From Gemmobacter lanyuensis (GTDB lineage Bacteria; Pseudomonadota; Alphaproteobacteria; Rhodobacterales; Rhodobacteraceae): a stretch of DNA of 64,000 bases. Shown here piece after piece: positions 53,366-63,146 of this stretch (positions are counted from its first letter, which is position 1; the number at the start of each line of letters is the position of its first letter). Where the stretch lies: contig NZ_BMYQ01000001.1 of NCBI RefSeq assembly GCF_014652355.1, positions 804,180-868,179 of the forward strand, read 5' to 3'. A model generated the notes under the pieces. It did no database searches. It saw only the letters and a program-made list of their open reading frames with translations, and was not told the origin of the DNA. Both the position numbers and the translations under genes were made by a program.

Positions 53366-54535
53366 TCAGGCGGTTGCGGGCATCCGCGTCTCGACCATCC
53401 CGGCATACCAGCTGGCGCCGAAGGGAATGGCATTGTCATCAAAGTTGTAGGCCGGATGATGGACCATCGCGGTATCGCCATTCCCCAGGAAGATATAGGC
53501 ACCCGGTCGGGCATTCAGCATATAGCTGAAATCCTCGGCCCCCATCAGCGGTGGGGTCGCCGCATCGACCTGACCCGAAACCGCCTCGGCCACGGCGACG
53601 GCATGGCGCGTTTCATCCTCGGCGTTGATGGTGACAGGATAGCCGCGCTGATAGGCAAGCTCGGCCCGCGCACCAAGCGCGAGCGCCGTGCCTTCGACCA
53701 CCTCTTTCAGGCGCTGTTCGACCTGATCCTGCACCGCCGGGTCCATGGTGCGGACGGTCCCCTTCATCTTCACCACCTGAGGGATCACATTATGCGCGGT
53801 GGAATCGGTCTGCACGGTGCAGATCGACACCACAACCTGCTTCAGCGGATCAACGGTGCGGCTGGCAATGGTCTGCGCCGCCACGATGATATGGGCGGCC
53901 ACCACGGTCGAATCGACGCATTCATGGGGCTTCGCGGCATGGCCCCCCTTGCCGGTCACGGTGATTTCGAACTGATCAGCGGCGGCCATGATCGCGCCGG
54001 GGCGGATGGCGAAATGGCCGACGGGGATGCCGGGCATATTGTGCATCCCGTAGACCTCCTGAATGTTCCAGCGGTCCATCATGCCATCATTCACCATCTC
54101 GCGCCCGCCGCCGCCGCCCTCTTCGGCGGGCTGGAAGATCACCACGGCGGTGCCGTCGAAATTGCGCGTCTCGGCCAGATATTTCGCCGCCCCCAGCAGC
54201 ATGGCGGTATGGCCGTCATGACCGCAGGCATGCATCTTGCCGGGGGTCTTGCTTGCGTATTCCAGCCCGGTCTGTTCGATGATCGGCAGGGCATCCATAT
54301 CGGCGCGCAGGCCGACCACGCGGCCCGAAGCATCGGTGCGCCCCTTGATCACCCCCACCACGCCCGTGCGGCCGATGCCTTCCACCACCTCATCGCAGCC
54401 AAAGCTGCGGAGAAGCTCGGCCACTTTGGCGGCGGTGCGATGCACCTCGAACAGAAGTTCGGGGTTTTCGTGGAAATCGCGGCGCCAGGCGGTGATTTCA
54501 GGCAAAAGCTCTGCAAATCGGTTCTTCGGGGGCAT
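53366..54535 (-). CDS. M20-family amidohydrolase (hippurate-hydrolase-like)
   Basis: 389 residues from ATG 54535 (MPPKNRFAELLPEITAWRRDFHENPEL). M20D subfamily with metal motifs GLRADMDALPI, HACGHDGHTAML and FQPAEEGGGGG, and MGAEDFSYMLNARPGAYIFLGNG near the end. Such enzymes cleave N-acyl or aromatic-acyl amino acids (hippurate, indole-acetyl conjugates, N-acetyl-diaminopimelate). It lies 57 bp after the FAD oxidoreductase on the same strand. Convergent with the glycosyltransferase, 4 bp between stops. Confidence 0.88.
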   Translation of the reverse strand: MPPKNRFAELLPEITAWRRDFHENPELLFEVHRTAAKVAELLRSFGCDEVVEGIGRTGVVGVIKGRTDASGRVVGLRADMDALPIIEQTGLEYASKTPGKMHACGHDGHTAMLLGAAKYLAETRNFDGTAVVIFQPAEEGGGGGREMVNDGMMDRWNIQEVYGMHNMPGIPVGHFAIRPGAIMAAADQFEITVTGKGGHAAKPHECVDSTVVAAHIIVAAQTIASRTVDPLKQVVVSICTVQTDSTAHNVIPQVVKMKGTVRTMDPAVQDQVEQRLKEVVEGTALALGARAELAYQRGYPVTINAEDETRHAVAVAEAVSGQVDAATPPLMGAEDFSYMLNARPGAYIFLGNGDTAMVHHPAYNFDDNAIPFGASWYAGMVETRMPATA

Positions 54536-54592
54536 GGAAGGCTCCTTCATTGATGCGCCAAGGCTGATCCATCCGCGCGACGGCCACAACCG

Positions 54593-55939
54593 TCAGAGCG
54601 AGGGCCCAAGCGTGATTTTTGATCCATCGGTAAAACGCGACACTCGGAAGCGGGACAGATCGTGGCCCGTGTGGCGGCCCAGCACCAGATCGGCGATCAC
54701 GCGCCCCATGCCGGGGCCGATGCCAAAGCCGTGACCGCTGAGGCCGGTGGCGATGGTGAAGCCGGGGATGCTGGCAACGCGGTCGATCACCGGCACGACA
54801 TCCGGCATGGTGTCGATCATCCCGGCCCAGGCCGCGCGCAGCGGTGGCGTGCCGATCGCGGGGAAGGCTGAGGCGAAGGCCGCGCAGACCTCGGACATGA
54901 TCCGGGCCGAGGGGGCCGGGTTCAGCACGCGCTGGCGTTCAAACGGGCTGATCGCGTCGGGCGACCAATGGCGCGGCGTGCCCCAGCCATCGGGGTAATC
55001 CGCCGGGGCCTTGGGGTGAAAGCGCGTGGCACGGAAATCCTTGCGTAACACGGGCAGGTAGGCGCCAAAGTGGCGGAAGGCATCGGGGCCCAGATAGAAA
55101 TCATGTGCCGCGCCGGGCGCCAGCGAATAGCCGCCATCCTGCCGGCGGCGAAAGGCAAAGCGGTCATCCGCGGCATTGCCGGCAAAGACCTCGGGCAAGG
55201 GCATCGTCGCCATCACGGTGGCCTTGACCGACAGTTGCGGCAGGTTCACCTCCGCGGCCCGCGCGAAAAGCGCAGACCAGGCCCCGCCCGCCAGCACCAC
55301 CTGATCACAGGCGATGCGGCCCTGTTCGGTAATCACCCCCGAGACACGCCCGCCCGCCAGATCGAGCGCGCGCACGGCACAGTTTTCGACCAGCACCGCC
55401 CCCCGCGCCACCGCCCCCTGGGCCAGAATCGGGACCGCAACCCAAGGCTCGGCCCGCGCATCCGACGGCGTGAAAAGCGCCCCGGTCCAGGGCGCCGCCG
55501 CGCCAGATACCTGCTGCGCGACCTCGGCCCGGTCCAGCATCCGGGTATCGACGCCAAAACCCCGCGCACCATCGAGCCAGTCCTGAAAGCCCGCCATTTC
55601 GGCCTCGGTGCGCGCGAGGTAAAGCACCCCACCCTGACGGAAGCCCAGATCGGGGCCGAATTCCTGTGACAGGCCCTGCCAGATCCGCAGGCTTTCCATC
55701 ATGATCGGCAGCTCGGCATAGTCGCGGCCCTGCTGGCGAATCCAGCCCCAGTTCCGGCTGCTCTGTTCGCCCGCGATCCGGCCCTTTTCACACAGCACCA
55801 CCCGCTGCCCCGCCTCGGCCAGAAACCAGGCGGTCATCACCCCGATCACGCCACCGCCGATCACCACAACATCGCAAGCCTTGGGCGCAGGGTCGGCATG
55901 GCGCAGGGCCGTAGCCTCCGAGATCGGGAAAGGCATCAT
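54593..55939 (-). CDS. FAD-dependent amine/amino-acid oxidoreductase (DAO family)
   Basis: 448 residues. N-terminal dinucleotide motif DVVVIGGGVIGVMTAWFLAEAGQRVVLCEKG, DAO signature EQSSRNWGWIRQQGRDYAELP, second FAD stretch DQVVLAGGAWSALFAR and C-terminal SGHGFGIGPGMGRVIADLVLGR. Similar to D-amino-acid dehydrogenase DadA and gamma-glutamylputrescine/sarcosine oxidases; substrate not resolvable. The start ATG 55939 overlaps the ArgE-like gene's stop (ATGA), so the two are coupled. Confidence 0.87.
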   Translation of the reverse strand: MMPFPISEATALRHADPAPKACDVVVIGGGVIGVMTAWFLAEAGQRVVLCEKGRIAGEQSSRNWGWIRQQGRDYAELPIMMESLRIWQGLSQEFGPDLGFRQGGVLYLARTEAEMAGFQDWLDGARGFGVDTRMLDRAEVAQQVSGAAAPWTGALFTPSDARAEPWVAVPILAQGAVARGAVLVENCAVRALDLAGGRVSGVITEQGRIACDQVVLAGGAWSALFARAAEVNLPQLSVKATVMATMPLPEVFAGNAADDRFAFRRRQDGGYSLAPGAAHDFYLGPDAFRHFGAYLPVLRKDFRATRFHPKAPADYPDGWGTPRHWSPDAISPFERQRVLNPAPSARIMSEVCAAFASAFPAIGTPPLRAAWAGMIDTMPDVVPVIDRVASIPGFTIATGLSGHGFGIGPGMGRVIADLVLGRHTGHDLSRFRVSRFTDGSKITLGPSL

Positions 55940-57117
55940 CGGCACAGATCCTCGACCAGATCCTGCATGAAGCGCCAGCCCGCCTCGAACTGCGCGACCG
56001 AGAGCCATTCGTCGGGCTGATGCGCCTGCGCGATATCGCCGGGGCCGCAGACCACGGCGGAATAGCCCTCGGCCTGGAACTGCCCGGCCTCGGTCCCATA
56101 GCTGACAACCATGGTGCCGTTGTCGCCGGTCAGGCGGCGGACCAGCGCCTCGGCCGCGCCTGCGGTTTCGGGAACCAGCGGCGGGACATAGAATTTCTCG
56201 TGCAGGGTGATGCGCGCCTCGGGGCGGATGACTTGCATGGCGGCCTCGATCCGCGCCGCCTCGGCCCGCAGGCGGGCGACCCAGTCGAGCGGATCTTCCC
56301 CCGGCACACAGCGGAACCCGAGACCGAAGGTGCAGGATTTCGCGGTGATGTTTTCCGCCGTACCACCCTGAATCGTGCCGACATGCGCCGTCGTCCAAGG
56401 CGGATCAAACAGCGCGGCAAGATGCGTCACGGGCTTGGCGCGGTTTTCGGCGTTGATCTGGTTCACCCAGGAAATCAGCCGCGCGCCTTCCATGATCGCG
56501 TTGACCCCGGTGTGAAGGATCGAGCTATGCACCTCGAACCCGTCGATCTGCACCTGAAAGCCGTGGCCGCCCTTGTGGCCGTTCACCATCTTCATCATGG
56601 ACGGCTCACCCACCACCACAGCGCTGGCCCGCGGCAGACCGGCGGCCATCGCGGCGATCATCGGCGGGGCGCCGACGCAGCCAAGTTCCTCATCATAGGA
56701 CAGGGCAATCTGGAGCGGGCGCTTCACGCCCCGTTCCAACGCCAGCGGCACGGCAGCCAGCGCCAGCGCGTCAAACCCCTTCATGTCGCAGACCCCACGG
56801 CCGAAAAGCCGCCCGTCCCGTTCAACCACGGTCCAGGGGTCAGAGGTCCAAGCTTGCCCATCGACCGGGACGACATCGGTATGCCCCGACAGGATCACGC
56901 CGCCCGCCACTTCCGGGCCGACGCTGGCATAAAGCGCGGCTTTCGTGCGCTCGGCGTTGTAGACCCGGTGCGACCGGACGCCCCATCCCGCCAGATAGCC
57001 CTCGACCCAGTCCACCAGCGGCAGGTTGCTGTCGCGGCTGACGCTGGGAAAGGCAACCAGCCGGTCAAGAATTTGCCGCGGGCTCAGGCGTTCGGGGGTG
57101 GGGGTGGGGGTGGACAT
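55936..57117 (-). CDS. ArgE-like M20 deacylase (acetylornithine deacetylase family)
   Basis: 393 residues from ATG 57117; GGAG stands six bases upstream, which rules out the ATG at 57123. M20A motifs: ILSGHTDVVPVDGQAW, GRGVCDMKGFDALAL, SYDEELGCVG and the closing GTEAGQFQAEGYSAVVCGPGDIAQAHQPDEW. Best match is acetylornithine deacetylase, but the setting (coupled to an FAD oxidoreductase, facing a peptide transporter) points to catabolic removal of an N-acyl group rather than arginine synthesis. First gene of the minus-strand set 55936-53366. Confidence 0.88.
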   Translation of the reverse strand: MSTPTPTPERLSPRQILDRLVAFPSVSRDSNLPLVDWVEGYLAGWGVRSHRVYNAERTKAALYASVGPEVAGGVILSGHTDVVPVDGQAWTSDPWTVVERDGRLFGRGVCDMKGFDALALAAVPLALERGVKRPLQIALSYDEELGCVGAPPMIAAMAAGLPRASAVVVGEPSMMKMVNGHKGGHGFQVQIDGFEVHSSILHTGVNAIMEGARLISWVNQINAENRAKPVTHLAALFDPPWTTAHVGTIQGGTAENITAKSCTFGLGFRCVPGEDPLDWVARLRAEAARIEAAMQVIRPEARITLHEKFYVPPLVPETAGAAEALVRRLTGDNGTMVVSYGTEAGQFQAEGYSAVVCGPGDIAQAHQPDEWLSVAQFEAGWRFMQDLVEDLCR

Positions 57118-57255
57118 TGGCATCTCCGGTTTGCGGCAAGCCTGACCGCGCCCGAGGCGAAACGCAAGTCCGGCGCCGTGACGCCAAGTCAACCTGCCAT
57201 TGCGATACGTCACTTTGCCAAAGCCGCTTGCTCGGTGCGGAAAAATGGCTAACAC

Positions 57256-57271
57256 TTGACCAGTCGGTCAA
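57256..57271. promoter_or_regulatory. TetR/RutR-like operator between ArgE-like and ABC genes
   Basis: TTGACCAGTCGGTCAA is a near-perfect palindrome (TTGACC-N4-GGTCAA) in the divergent intergenic region, one base from the RutR consensus TTGACCA-NN-TGGTCAA. The left arm could also be a -35. A TetR-family repressor controlling one or both sides is inferred; no regulator gene is in the window. Confidence 0.6.
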
Positions 57272-57335
57272 CGACCGCAGCCCAAAGAAGCCCGAAAAAG
57301 GGCCAATAAAAACAATGCACTTGGGGGTAATGCCT

Positions 57336-58358
57336 ATGCCCGATGGGGCTAAGCCCGTTCTTGAGGTCCGTGGCCTGAAGACCGTTTTCCGCACCCGCAG
57401 CGGAGAGGTTCATGCCGTCAATGATGTGAGTTTCAGTCTCCGCCCGGGCGAGTTGCTGGGCGTAGTCGGCGAAAGCGGATCTGGGAAATCGGTGACCATG
57501 ATGTCACTGATCGGGCTCTTGCCCTCGCCCCCGGCCGATGTCTGCGGGGGGCAGGTTCTGCTGGGCGGAACCGACCTACTGAAAGCCCGCCCCGAAGAGC
57601 TTCGCAAGGTGCGCGGCGCCCGGATCGGGTTCGTCTTCCAGGACCCGATGACCTCGCTCAACCCCGTGTTCACGGTGGGCAGCCAGATCATGGAGCCGCT
57701 GCGCGTCCACAAGGGCATGTCCAAGCCCGAGGCCGAGGCCCGCGCGGTGGAGCTGCTGGAGCTGGTGGGCATCCCCGATGCGCGCAAGCGGTTGAAAAGC
57801 TATCCGCACCAGTTTTCGGGGGGGATGCGGCAGCGCGTGATGATCGCCATTGCGCTGGCCTGTGACCCCGAAGTGCTGATCGCCGATGAACCCACGACCG
57901 CACTGGATGTGACCATTCAGGCCCAGATTCTCGAACTGGTGAAAGAGCTGCGGCAGAAGCTGGGCATGGCGATCATCTGGATCACCCATGACCTTGGCGT
58001 CATCGCGGGCATCGCTGATCGGGTGATGGTGATGTATGGCGGACAGGTCGCCGAACAGGGCCCCGTGCGCGAGGTATTCGGCCAACCCCAGCACCCCTAT
58101 ACCCGCGCCCTGCTGCGCACGATCCCGAAACTGTCCGGCGCGCGCGAAGGCCGCCTTGCCGCGATTGAGGGGCAGCCCCCGATCCTCAGCGCCGCGCCGA
58201 CGGCCTGTCCCTTTGCCGCGCGCTGCGCCCATGCCTTTGACCGCTGCCGCACCGAAAACCCCGCCCGTCGTGGAGTGGACGGACTGCCGGTGGGCGCAGG
58301 CCATGACGTGGCCTGCCACTGGACCGCCCCTGCCCCAAGTGAGGCCGCCCATGCTTGA
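57336..58358 (+). CDS. Dipeptide-type ABC transporter ATP-binding protein (DppD-like)
   Basis: 340 residues from ATG 57336, eight bases after GGGGG; ATGs at 57315 and 57330 are possible. Walker [10 protein letters not shown]-loop [13 protein letters not shown], signature [15 protein letters not shown], Walker [14 protein letters not shown]-loop ITHDLGVI. The C-terminal oligopeptide/dipeptide domain has the four-cysteine cluster [17 protein letters not shown] ... DVACHW that binds an iron-sulfur cluster in this family. First gene of a five-gene transporter operon. Confidence 0.92.
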   Translation: MPDGAKPVLEVRGLKTVFRTRSGEVHAVNDVSFSLRPGELLGVVGESGSGKSVTMMSLIGLLPSPPADVCGGQVLLGGTDLLKARPEELRKVRGARIGFVFQDPMTSLNPVFTVGSQIMEPLRVHKGMSKPEAEARAVELLELVGIPDARKRLKSYPHQFSGGMRQRVMIAIALACDPEVLIADEPTTALDVTIQAQILELVKELRQKLGMAIIWITHDLGVIAGIADRVMVMYGGQVAEQGPVREVFGQPQHPYTRALLRTIPKLSGAREGRLAAIEGQPPILSAAPTACPFAARCAHAFDRCRTENPARRGVDGLPVGAGHDVACHWTAPAPSEAAHA

Positions 58359-59349
58359 CGCCGAGCCGAAACCGCTGGTTCAGGTGCGGAACCTGAAGAT
58401 GTATTTCCCGATCCATTCCGGCCTGATGCGCCGCCACAGCGGCGACGTGAAGGCGGTGGATGACGTGAGTTTTGAGATCCGGCAGGGCGAAACGCTGGGC
58501 CTTGTGGGCGAATCCGGCTGCGGCAAATCCACCGTCGGCCGGGCGATCCTGCGGCTTTACGAACCCACGGCCGGGTCGGTCGTGATCGACGGCGATGAGG
58601 TTCCCGCCCTCTCGGCCGAGGCCCTGCGGAAAAAGCGCCCGGTCATGCAGATGGTCTTTCAGGACCCGCAGGCCAGCCTCAATCCGCGCATGACCGTGGC
58701 CGACATCATCCGCGAACCGCTGGACGAACACACCACGCTTTCGCGCGATGAAAAGTTGGCGCGGGTCTATGAGCTGATGGATCAGGTCGGGCTGAACCGT
58801 GCCTTTGCCAACCGCTATCCCTATGCGTTTTCGGGCGGGCAGCGACAACGCATCGGGATTGCGCGGGCCCTGGCGCTGAACCCCAAGTTCATTGTCTGCG
58901 ACGAACCGATCGCCGCGCTGGATGTCTCGATCCAGGCGCAGGTGGTGAACCTGCTGGAAGATCTGCAGGAGCGGCTGGGGCTGACCTATCTTTTCATCAG
59001 CCATGACCTGTCGATGGTGCGCCATATCGCCGACCGCGTGGCGGTGATGTATCTGGGCCAGATCGCGGAAATCAGCCCGCGTGATGCGCTTTATGCCCGC
59101 CCCCTGCACCCCTATGCCGAGGCGCTGCTGTCGGCCGTGCCGGAACCCGATCCCAGCCGCGAAGGGGCGCGTCAGCGCATCATCCTGCGGGGGGATGTGC
59201 CCTCGCCCGCCAATCCGCCGCGCGGCTGCAATTTCTGCACCCGCTGCCCCAAGGTGATGCCGATCTGCCGCGAGGTCGAACCCCGGCTGATCGAGGCCGA
59301 ACCCGGCCGGCAGGTGGCCTGCCATCTTGTGAACCCGAGCCCCGGCTGA
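58351..59349 (+). CDS. Dipeptide-type ABC transporter ATP-binding protein (DppF-like)
   Basis: 332 residues from ATG 58351, overlapping the previous gene by 8 bp. Walker [17 protein letters not shown]-loop [13 protein letters not shown], signature [15 protein letters not shown], Walker [17 protein letters not shown]-loop ISHDLSMV; C-terminal cysteine cluster [16 protein letters not shown]. Partner of the preceding subunit. Confidence 0.93.
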   Translation: MLDAEPKPLVQVRNLKMYFPIHSGLMRRHSGDVKAVDDVSFEIRQGETLGLVGESGCGKSTVGRAILRLYEPTAGSVVIDGDEVPALSAEALRKKRPVMQMVFQDPQASLNPRMTVADIIREPLDEHTTLSRDEKLARVYELMDQVGLNRAFANRYPYAFSGGQRQRIGIARALALNPKFIVCDEPIAALDVSIQAQVVNLLEDLQERLGLTYLFISHDLSMVRHIADRVAVMYLGQIAEISPRDALYARPLHPYAEALLSAVPEPDPSREGARQRIILRGDVPSPANPPRGCNFCTRCPKVMPICREVEPRLIEAEPGRQVACHLVNPSPG

Positions 59350-59414
59350 ACCGGGGCCAGCGCCGGCAAGACCGGCAGTCTTCGACGCCTGACCAACATG
59401 GAGAAACCCAAAAC

Positions 59415-61118
59415 ATGAAGTTGAAAACGATCCTGATGGGCGCGGCCGCAGCCTTTGCGCTGGCCCCCGCGGCCCATGCCGAACGTGGCAGCGATGGCGA
59501 ATTGAAAATCCTGTATTATCAGGCGGTTTCGACGCTCAACGCCTATCTGTCCTCGGGCACCAAGGATGTCGAGGTCGGCTCGCTCGTGCTGGAACCGCTG
59601 GCGGGCTTTGACCAGAACGGCCAGCTTTTCCCGCGTCTCGCGGCAGAAATCCCGACGCTGGAAAATGGCGGCGTGGCGGCGGATCTGACCTCGATCACGT
59701 GGAAGCTGAAAGATGGCCTGCTGTGGTCGGACGGCACGCCCGTCACCTCGGCCGACGTGAAATTCACCTGGGAATATTGCACCCACCCGGAAGGCGGCTG
59801 CGCCCAGAGCGCGAAATATGAAGGCATCAAGTCGATCGACACCCCCGATGATCAGACCGTGGTGGTGAATTTCGAAGGGCCGAAGCCTTACCCCTATCAG
59901 CCCTTCACCGGCGGCACCGCGCCGATCCTGCAAAAGGCGCAATTCGAAGCCTGCCTTGGCGCTGCGGCCGCAAGCTGCACCGAGCCGAATTCGAAACCGA
60001 TCGGCACCGGCCCCTTCATGGTAACCGATTTCAAGGTGAACGATGTGGTGACGCTGGCCGCGAACCCCAATTATCGTGATCCCGAAAAACCCGCCTTCGC
60101 GACCGTGACCGTCAAGGGCGGCGGCGACGCGCTGGCCGCAGCATCGGCCGTGATGGAAACCGGCGAATTCGATTACGCCTGGAACACCCAGATCAACCCT
60201 GAACAGCAGGCCCAGATGGCGGCGGGTGGCAAGGGCCAGTTCGTCAATGCCTTCGGCACGCTGGTCGAGCGGATCGAGATCAACATGACCGACCCGTCGG
60301 CGGACCTGCCCGAGGGCGAGCGTTCGACCGTCAAGCACCCCCACCCGATCTTCTCGGATGCGCGCGTGCGTCAGGCACTGTCGATGGCGATTGACCGCAA
60401 CGTTCTGGTGGAAGTGGGCTATGGCGGCGCGGGCCGTCCGACCTGCAACCTGGTCCCCGCCCCGGCCGAATATGCCAGCGACAACACCGGCTGCCTGACG
60501 CAGGACATCGAAGGTGCGAAGAAGCTGCTGGCCGATGCCGGCTGGACCGATACCGATGGCGACGGCATTGTCGACAAGGACGGCAAGAAGCTGTCCATCG
60601 TCTATCAGACCACGGTCAACCCGGTTCGTCAGGACTTCCAGGCCCTGGTCAAGGGCTGGTGGAACGAGATCGGCATCGAGGTCGAGCTGAAGTCGATCGA
60701 TCCGGGCGTGTTCTTCGGCGGGGATGCGGGTTCGCCCGACACCTTCCAGAAGTTCTATGCCGACGTCGAGATGTATGCCAACAACTTCGACGGCACCGAC
60801 CCCGAGCCTTACATGTCGCAGTATCTCTGCAACAAGATCCCCGGCCCCGACAACCAGTGGCAAGGCGAGAACGTGAACCGCTTCTGCGACCCGGCCTATG
60901 ACGCCATGGTCAAGGAACTGTCGGGCACCGCCGAACCGGCCAAGCGCGCCGAGCTGGTGAAGAAGCTGAACGACATGCTGACCAAGGACAGCAACGTCGT
61001 CATCCCGCTGGTGGACCGCGGCCGTTTCTCGGCGCAGTCGAACACCATCGACCGCTTTATCATGAACTCGTGGGATACCGAGCTCTGGAATGCCCAGGAC
61101 TGGGTCCGCGTGAAGTGA
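59415..61118 (+). CDS. Dipeptide-type ABC transporter substrate-binding protein
   Basis: 567 residues, solute-binding family 5. Signal peptide KLKTILMGAAAAFALAPAAHA. Family pattern LLWSDGTPVTSADVKFTWEY and SDARVRQALSMAIDRNVLVE. An EF-hand-like loop DTDGDGIVDKDGK near residue 378 is common in this subgroup and suggests bound calcium. Substrate unknown; the neighbouring deacylases suggest an acylated amino acid or peptide. Third gene, between the two ATPases and the permeases. Confidence 0.93.
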   Translation: MKLKTILMGAAAAFALAPAAHAERGSDGELKILYYQAVSTLNAYLSSGTKDVEVGSLVLEPLAGFDQNGQLFPRLAAEIPTLENGGVAADLTSITWKLKDGLLWSDGTPVTSADVKFTWEYCTHPEGGCAQSAKYEGIKSIDTPDDQTVVVNFEGPKPYPYQPFTGGTAPILQKAQFEACLGAAAASCTEPNSKPIGTGPFMVTDFKVNDVVTLAANPNYRDPEKPAFATVTVKGGGDALAAASAVMETGEFDYAWNTQINPEQQAQMAAGGKGQFVNAFGTLVERIEINMTDPSADLPEGERSTVKHPHPIFSDARVRQALSMAIDRNVLVEVGYGGAGRPTCNLVPAPAEYASDNTGCLTQDIEGAKKLLADAGWTDTDGDGIVDKDGKKLSIVYQTTVNPVRQDFQALVKGWWNEIGIEVELKSIDPGVFFGGDAGSPDTFQKFYADVEMYANNFDGTDPEPYMSQYLCNKIPGPDNQWQGENVNRFCDPAYDAMVKELSGTAEPAKRAELVKKLNDMLTKDSNVVIPLVDRGRFSAQSNTIDRFIMNSWDTELWNAQDWVRVK

Positions 61119-61137
61119 TCTGACCGCGACATGCACG

Positions 61138-61164
61138 GGCGCGGCGATTCTGTCGCCGTGCCCC
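61138..61164 (+). promoter_or_regulatory. Intergenic hairpin after the binding-protein gene
   Basis: GGGCGCGGCGA, loop TTCTG, TCGCCGTGCCC: 11-bp stem with one G-U pair, 19 bp after the stop, no U tract. Probably stabilises the upstream mRNA and lowers permease expression. Confidence 0.5.
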
Positions 61165-61205
61165 CCTGTCAATGACGGCAACAAGAACAAGAACCGCGGG
61201 GCCCC

Positions 61206-62213
61206 ATGCTGACCTTTACCCTCCGGCGATTGCTGACCGCGATCCCGACGCTGTTGCTTATTTCACTGGTCATCTTTCTGCTGGTCGATTTTGCCCCCGG
61301 CAGCCCGATGTCGGATATTCCGCTGACCGTGCCGCCGGAAGTGCGCCAGAAGATGATGGCCGCATTGGGTGCAGATCAGCCGGTGATGGTGCGCTATCTT
61401 CTTTGGTTGAAACAGTTTTTCATCGTCGAGCCGCAGTATGCGCTGGACGCGGCCTTCGGCACCAATTTCGCCGATGGCGCGCAGCGGATCATTTCCTGGC
61501 AGTCGAAAGTGCCTGTGTTCCAGCTGATCGGGGAACGTCTGCCCCAGACGCTGACCGTGGTGGGCACCGCCTATCTGATCGGGATTCTGGTGGCCCTGCC
61601 CATCGGGATCTATTCGGCCTACCGCCAGTACAGCTGGTTCGATCAGGCCGGAACCTTCTTTGCCATGGCCGGGTTTTCGGTGCCGACCTTCTTCACCGGC
61701 AATGTGCTGATCCTGATCTTCGCCATCAAGCTGGGCTGGTTCCCCACGATCTATGACACCAACCTGTCGGTGATGGACTGGGACAGCTTCGTGAAGATGA
61801 TCAAGCAGATGGCCCTGCCCGTCACGGTGCTGGCCCTGTTCAATGCGGCCGAGATCAGCCGCTATACCCGCTCCTCGGTGCTGGAGAACCTGAACCAGGA
61901 TTATGTCCGCACCGCCCGCGCGAAGGGCATGACGGAACGGACGGTGCTGCTGAAACATGTGATGCGCAACTCGCTCATCCCCGTGGTGACGGTGATTGCG
62001 TTGGGGATGCCCACGGTCTTTGGCGGCGCCATCGTGACCGAGCAGATCTTCAAGATCAATGGCATCGGTGCGGCGCTGATCGGCGCCATCCATGTCAGCG
62101 ACCTGCCCACGGTGCAGACCATCACCTTTATCTTTGCCGTGCTGATCGTCGTCTTCAACCTGATTGCCGATATCCTCTACGGCATCCTTGATCCGCGGAT
62201 CCGCTATGACTGA
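61206..62213 (+). CDS. Dipeptide-type ABC transporter permease (DppB-like)
   Basis: 335 residues. First helix LLTAIPTLLLISLVIFLLVDFAPG, periplasmic loop, then five helices. The EAA loop reads LNQDYVRTARAKGMTERTVLLKHVMRNSLIPV, and GGAIVTEQIFKINGIG is the family end signature. The stop overlaps the next start by 8 bp. Confidence 0.94.
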   Translation: MLTFTLRRLLTAIPTLLLISLVIFLLVDFAPGSPMSDIPLTVPPEVRQKMMAALGADQPVMVRYLLWLKQFFIVEPQYALDAAFGTNFADGAQRIISWQSKVPVFQLIGERLPQTLTVVGTAYLIGILVALPIGIYSAYRQYSWFDQAGTFFAMAGFSVPTFFTGNVLILIFAIKLGWFPTIYDTNLSVMDWDSFVKMIKQMALPVTVLALFNAAEISRYTRSSVLENLNQDYVRTARAKGMTERTVLLKHVMRNSLIPVVTVIALGMPTVFGGAIVTEQIFKINGIGAALIGAIHVSDLPTVQTITFIFAVLIVVFNLIADILYGILDPRIRYD

Positions 62214-63126
62214 TGCCCCCCGCCTTGAAAAACCCCGCAGCCAATGGCGTGATGTCTGGGTGCAGTTCCGGCAGCACCGCGGCGCGATGGCTGCGCTGTT
62301 CCTGTTCCTGTTGCTGGCTGCCTTTGTGGTGGTCGGCCCGATGATCTGGCGGATTGATCCGAATTTCATCGATCCGGACCCGGTGAAGATGATCCGGCTG
62401 CGGAACCGCCCGCCAAGCTGGGACCACCCGCTGGGCACCGATCAACTGGGGCGCGATATCCTGGCGCGGATGATGTTCGGGGGGCGGATTTCGCTCGCCG
62501 TAGGCACGGTAGCCATGCTGGTCGCCATCTTCATCGGCACCACCATCGGGGTGCTGGCGGGTTATTTCCGCCGGGCCGACGGGCTGTTGATGCGGCTGAC
62601 GGACATGTTCCTTGCGCTGCCGCTGCTGCCGCTGCTGTTGGTGATGATGATGCTTTTTGCCGAGGCGACGGCCGCGGTGGTCGGCCCGCGTCTGGGCACT
62701 TTCCTGCTGATCGTGCTGGCGATCGGGGTGACAAGCTGGATGCATGCGGCCCGGATCGTGCGGGGCGAGGTGCTGGCGTTGAAAGAGCGGGAATTCGTTC
62801 TGGCGGCCCGGTCCATCGGCACCCCCGCGCGGCGGATCATCCTGCGCCACATCCTGCCCAATGTGCTGTCGCCGGTGCTGGTGGCGGCGACGCTGGGGAT
62901 TGCCGCGGCGATCATTACCGAAAGCGTGCTGAGCTTCCTCGGCCTTGGTTTCCCGCCGGATTTCCCGACTTGGGGGCGGCTTCTCTATGACGGGATCGAC
63001 GTGATCCGTACCTACCCCGAGCGGGTGATCTGGCCGGGTCTGGCGATCTCGCTCACGGTGCTGTCGGTCAATTATATCGGCGACGGGTTGCGCGATGCGC
63101 TGGACCCGCGCATCCGCGGACGCTGA
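62206..63126 (+). CDS. Dipeptide-type ABC transporter permease (DppC-like)
   Basis: 306 residues from ATG 62206, inside the end of the previous gene. N-terminal helix GAMAALFLFLLLAAFVVVGPMIW, HPLGTDQLGRDILARMMFGGRISLAVG typical of DppC, EAA loop EFVLAARSIGTPARRIILRHILPNVLSPV. Last gene of the transporter operon; followed by repeat copy 5. Confidence 0.94.
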   Translation: MTDAPRLEKPRSQWRDVWVQFRQHRGAMAALFLFLLLAAFVVVGPMIWRIDPNFIDPDPVKMIRLRNRPPSWDHPLGTDQLGRDILARMMFGGRISLAVGTVAMLVAIFIGTTIGVLAGYFRRADGLLMRLTDMFLALPLLPLLLVMMMLFAEATAAVVGPRLGTFLLIVLAIGVTSWMHAARIVRGEVLALKEREFVLAARSIGTPARRIILRHILPNVLSPVLVAATLGIAAAIITESVLSFLGLGFPPDFPTWGRLLYDGIDVIRTYPERVIWPGLAISLTVLSVNYIGDGLRDALDPRIRGR

Positions 63127-63146
63127 ACGCGGATGGTGGCCTTGGG

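Noticed and set aside
60540-60590. EF-hand-like DTDGDGIVDKDG loop taken as a sign of a calcium-regulated enzyme
   Set aside because: This loop is common in a subgroup of family 5 binding proteins and more likely has a structural role.
59172-61190. Long minus-strand open frame over the substrate-binding gene
   Set aside because: Antisense to a family 5 binding protein with signal peptide and motifs; no independent start or homology.
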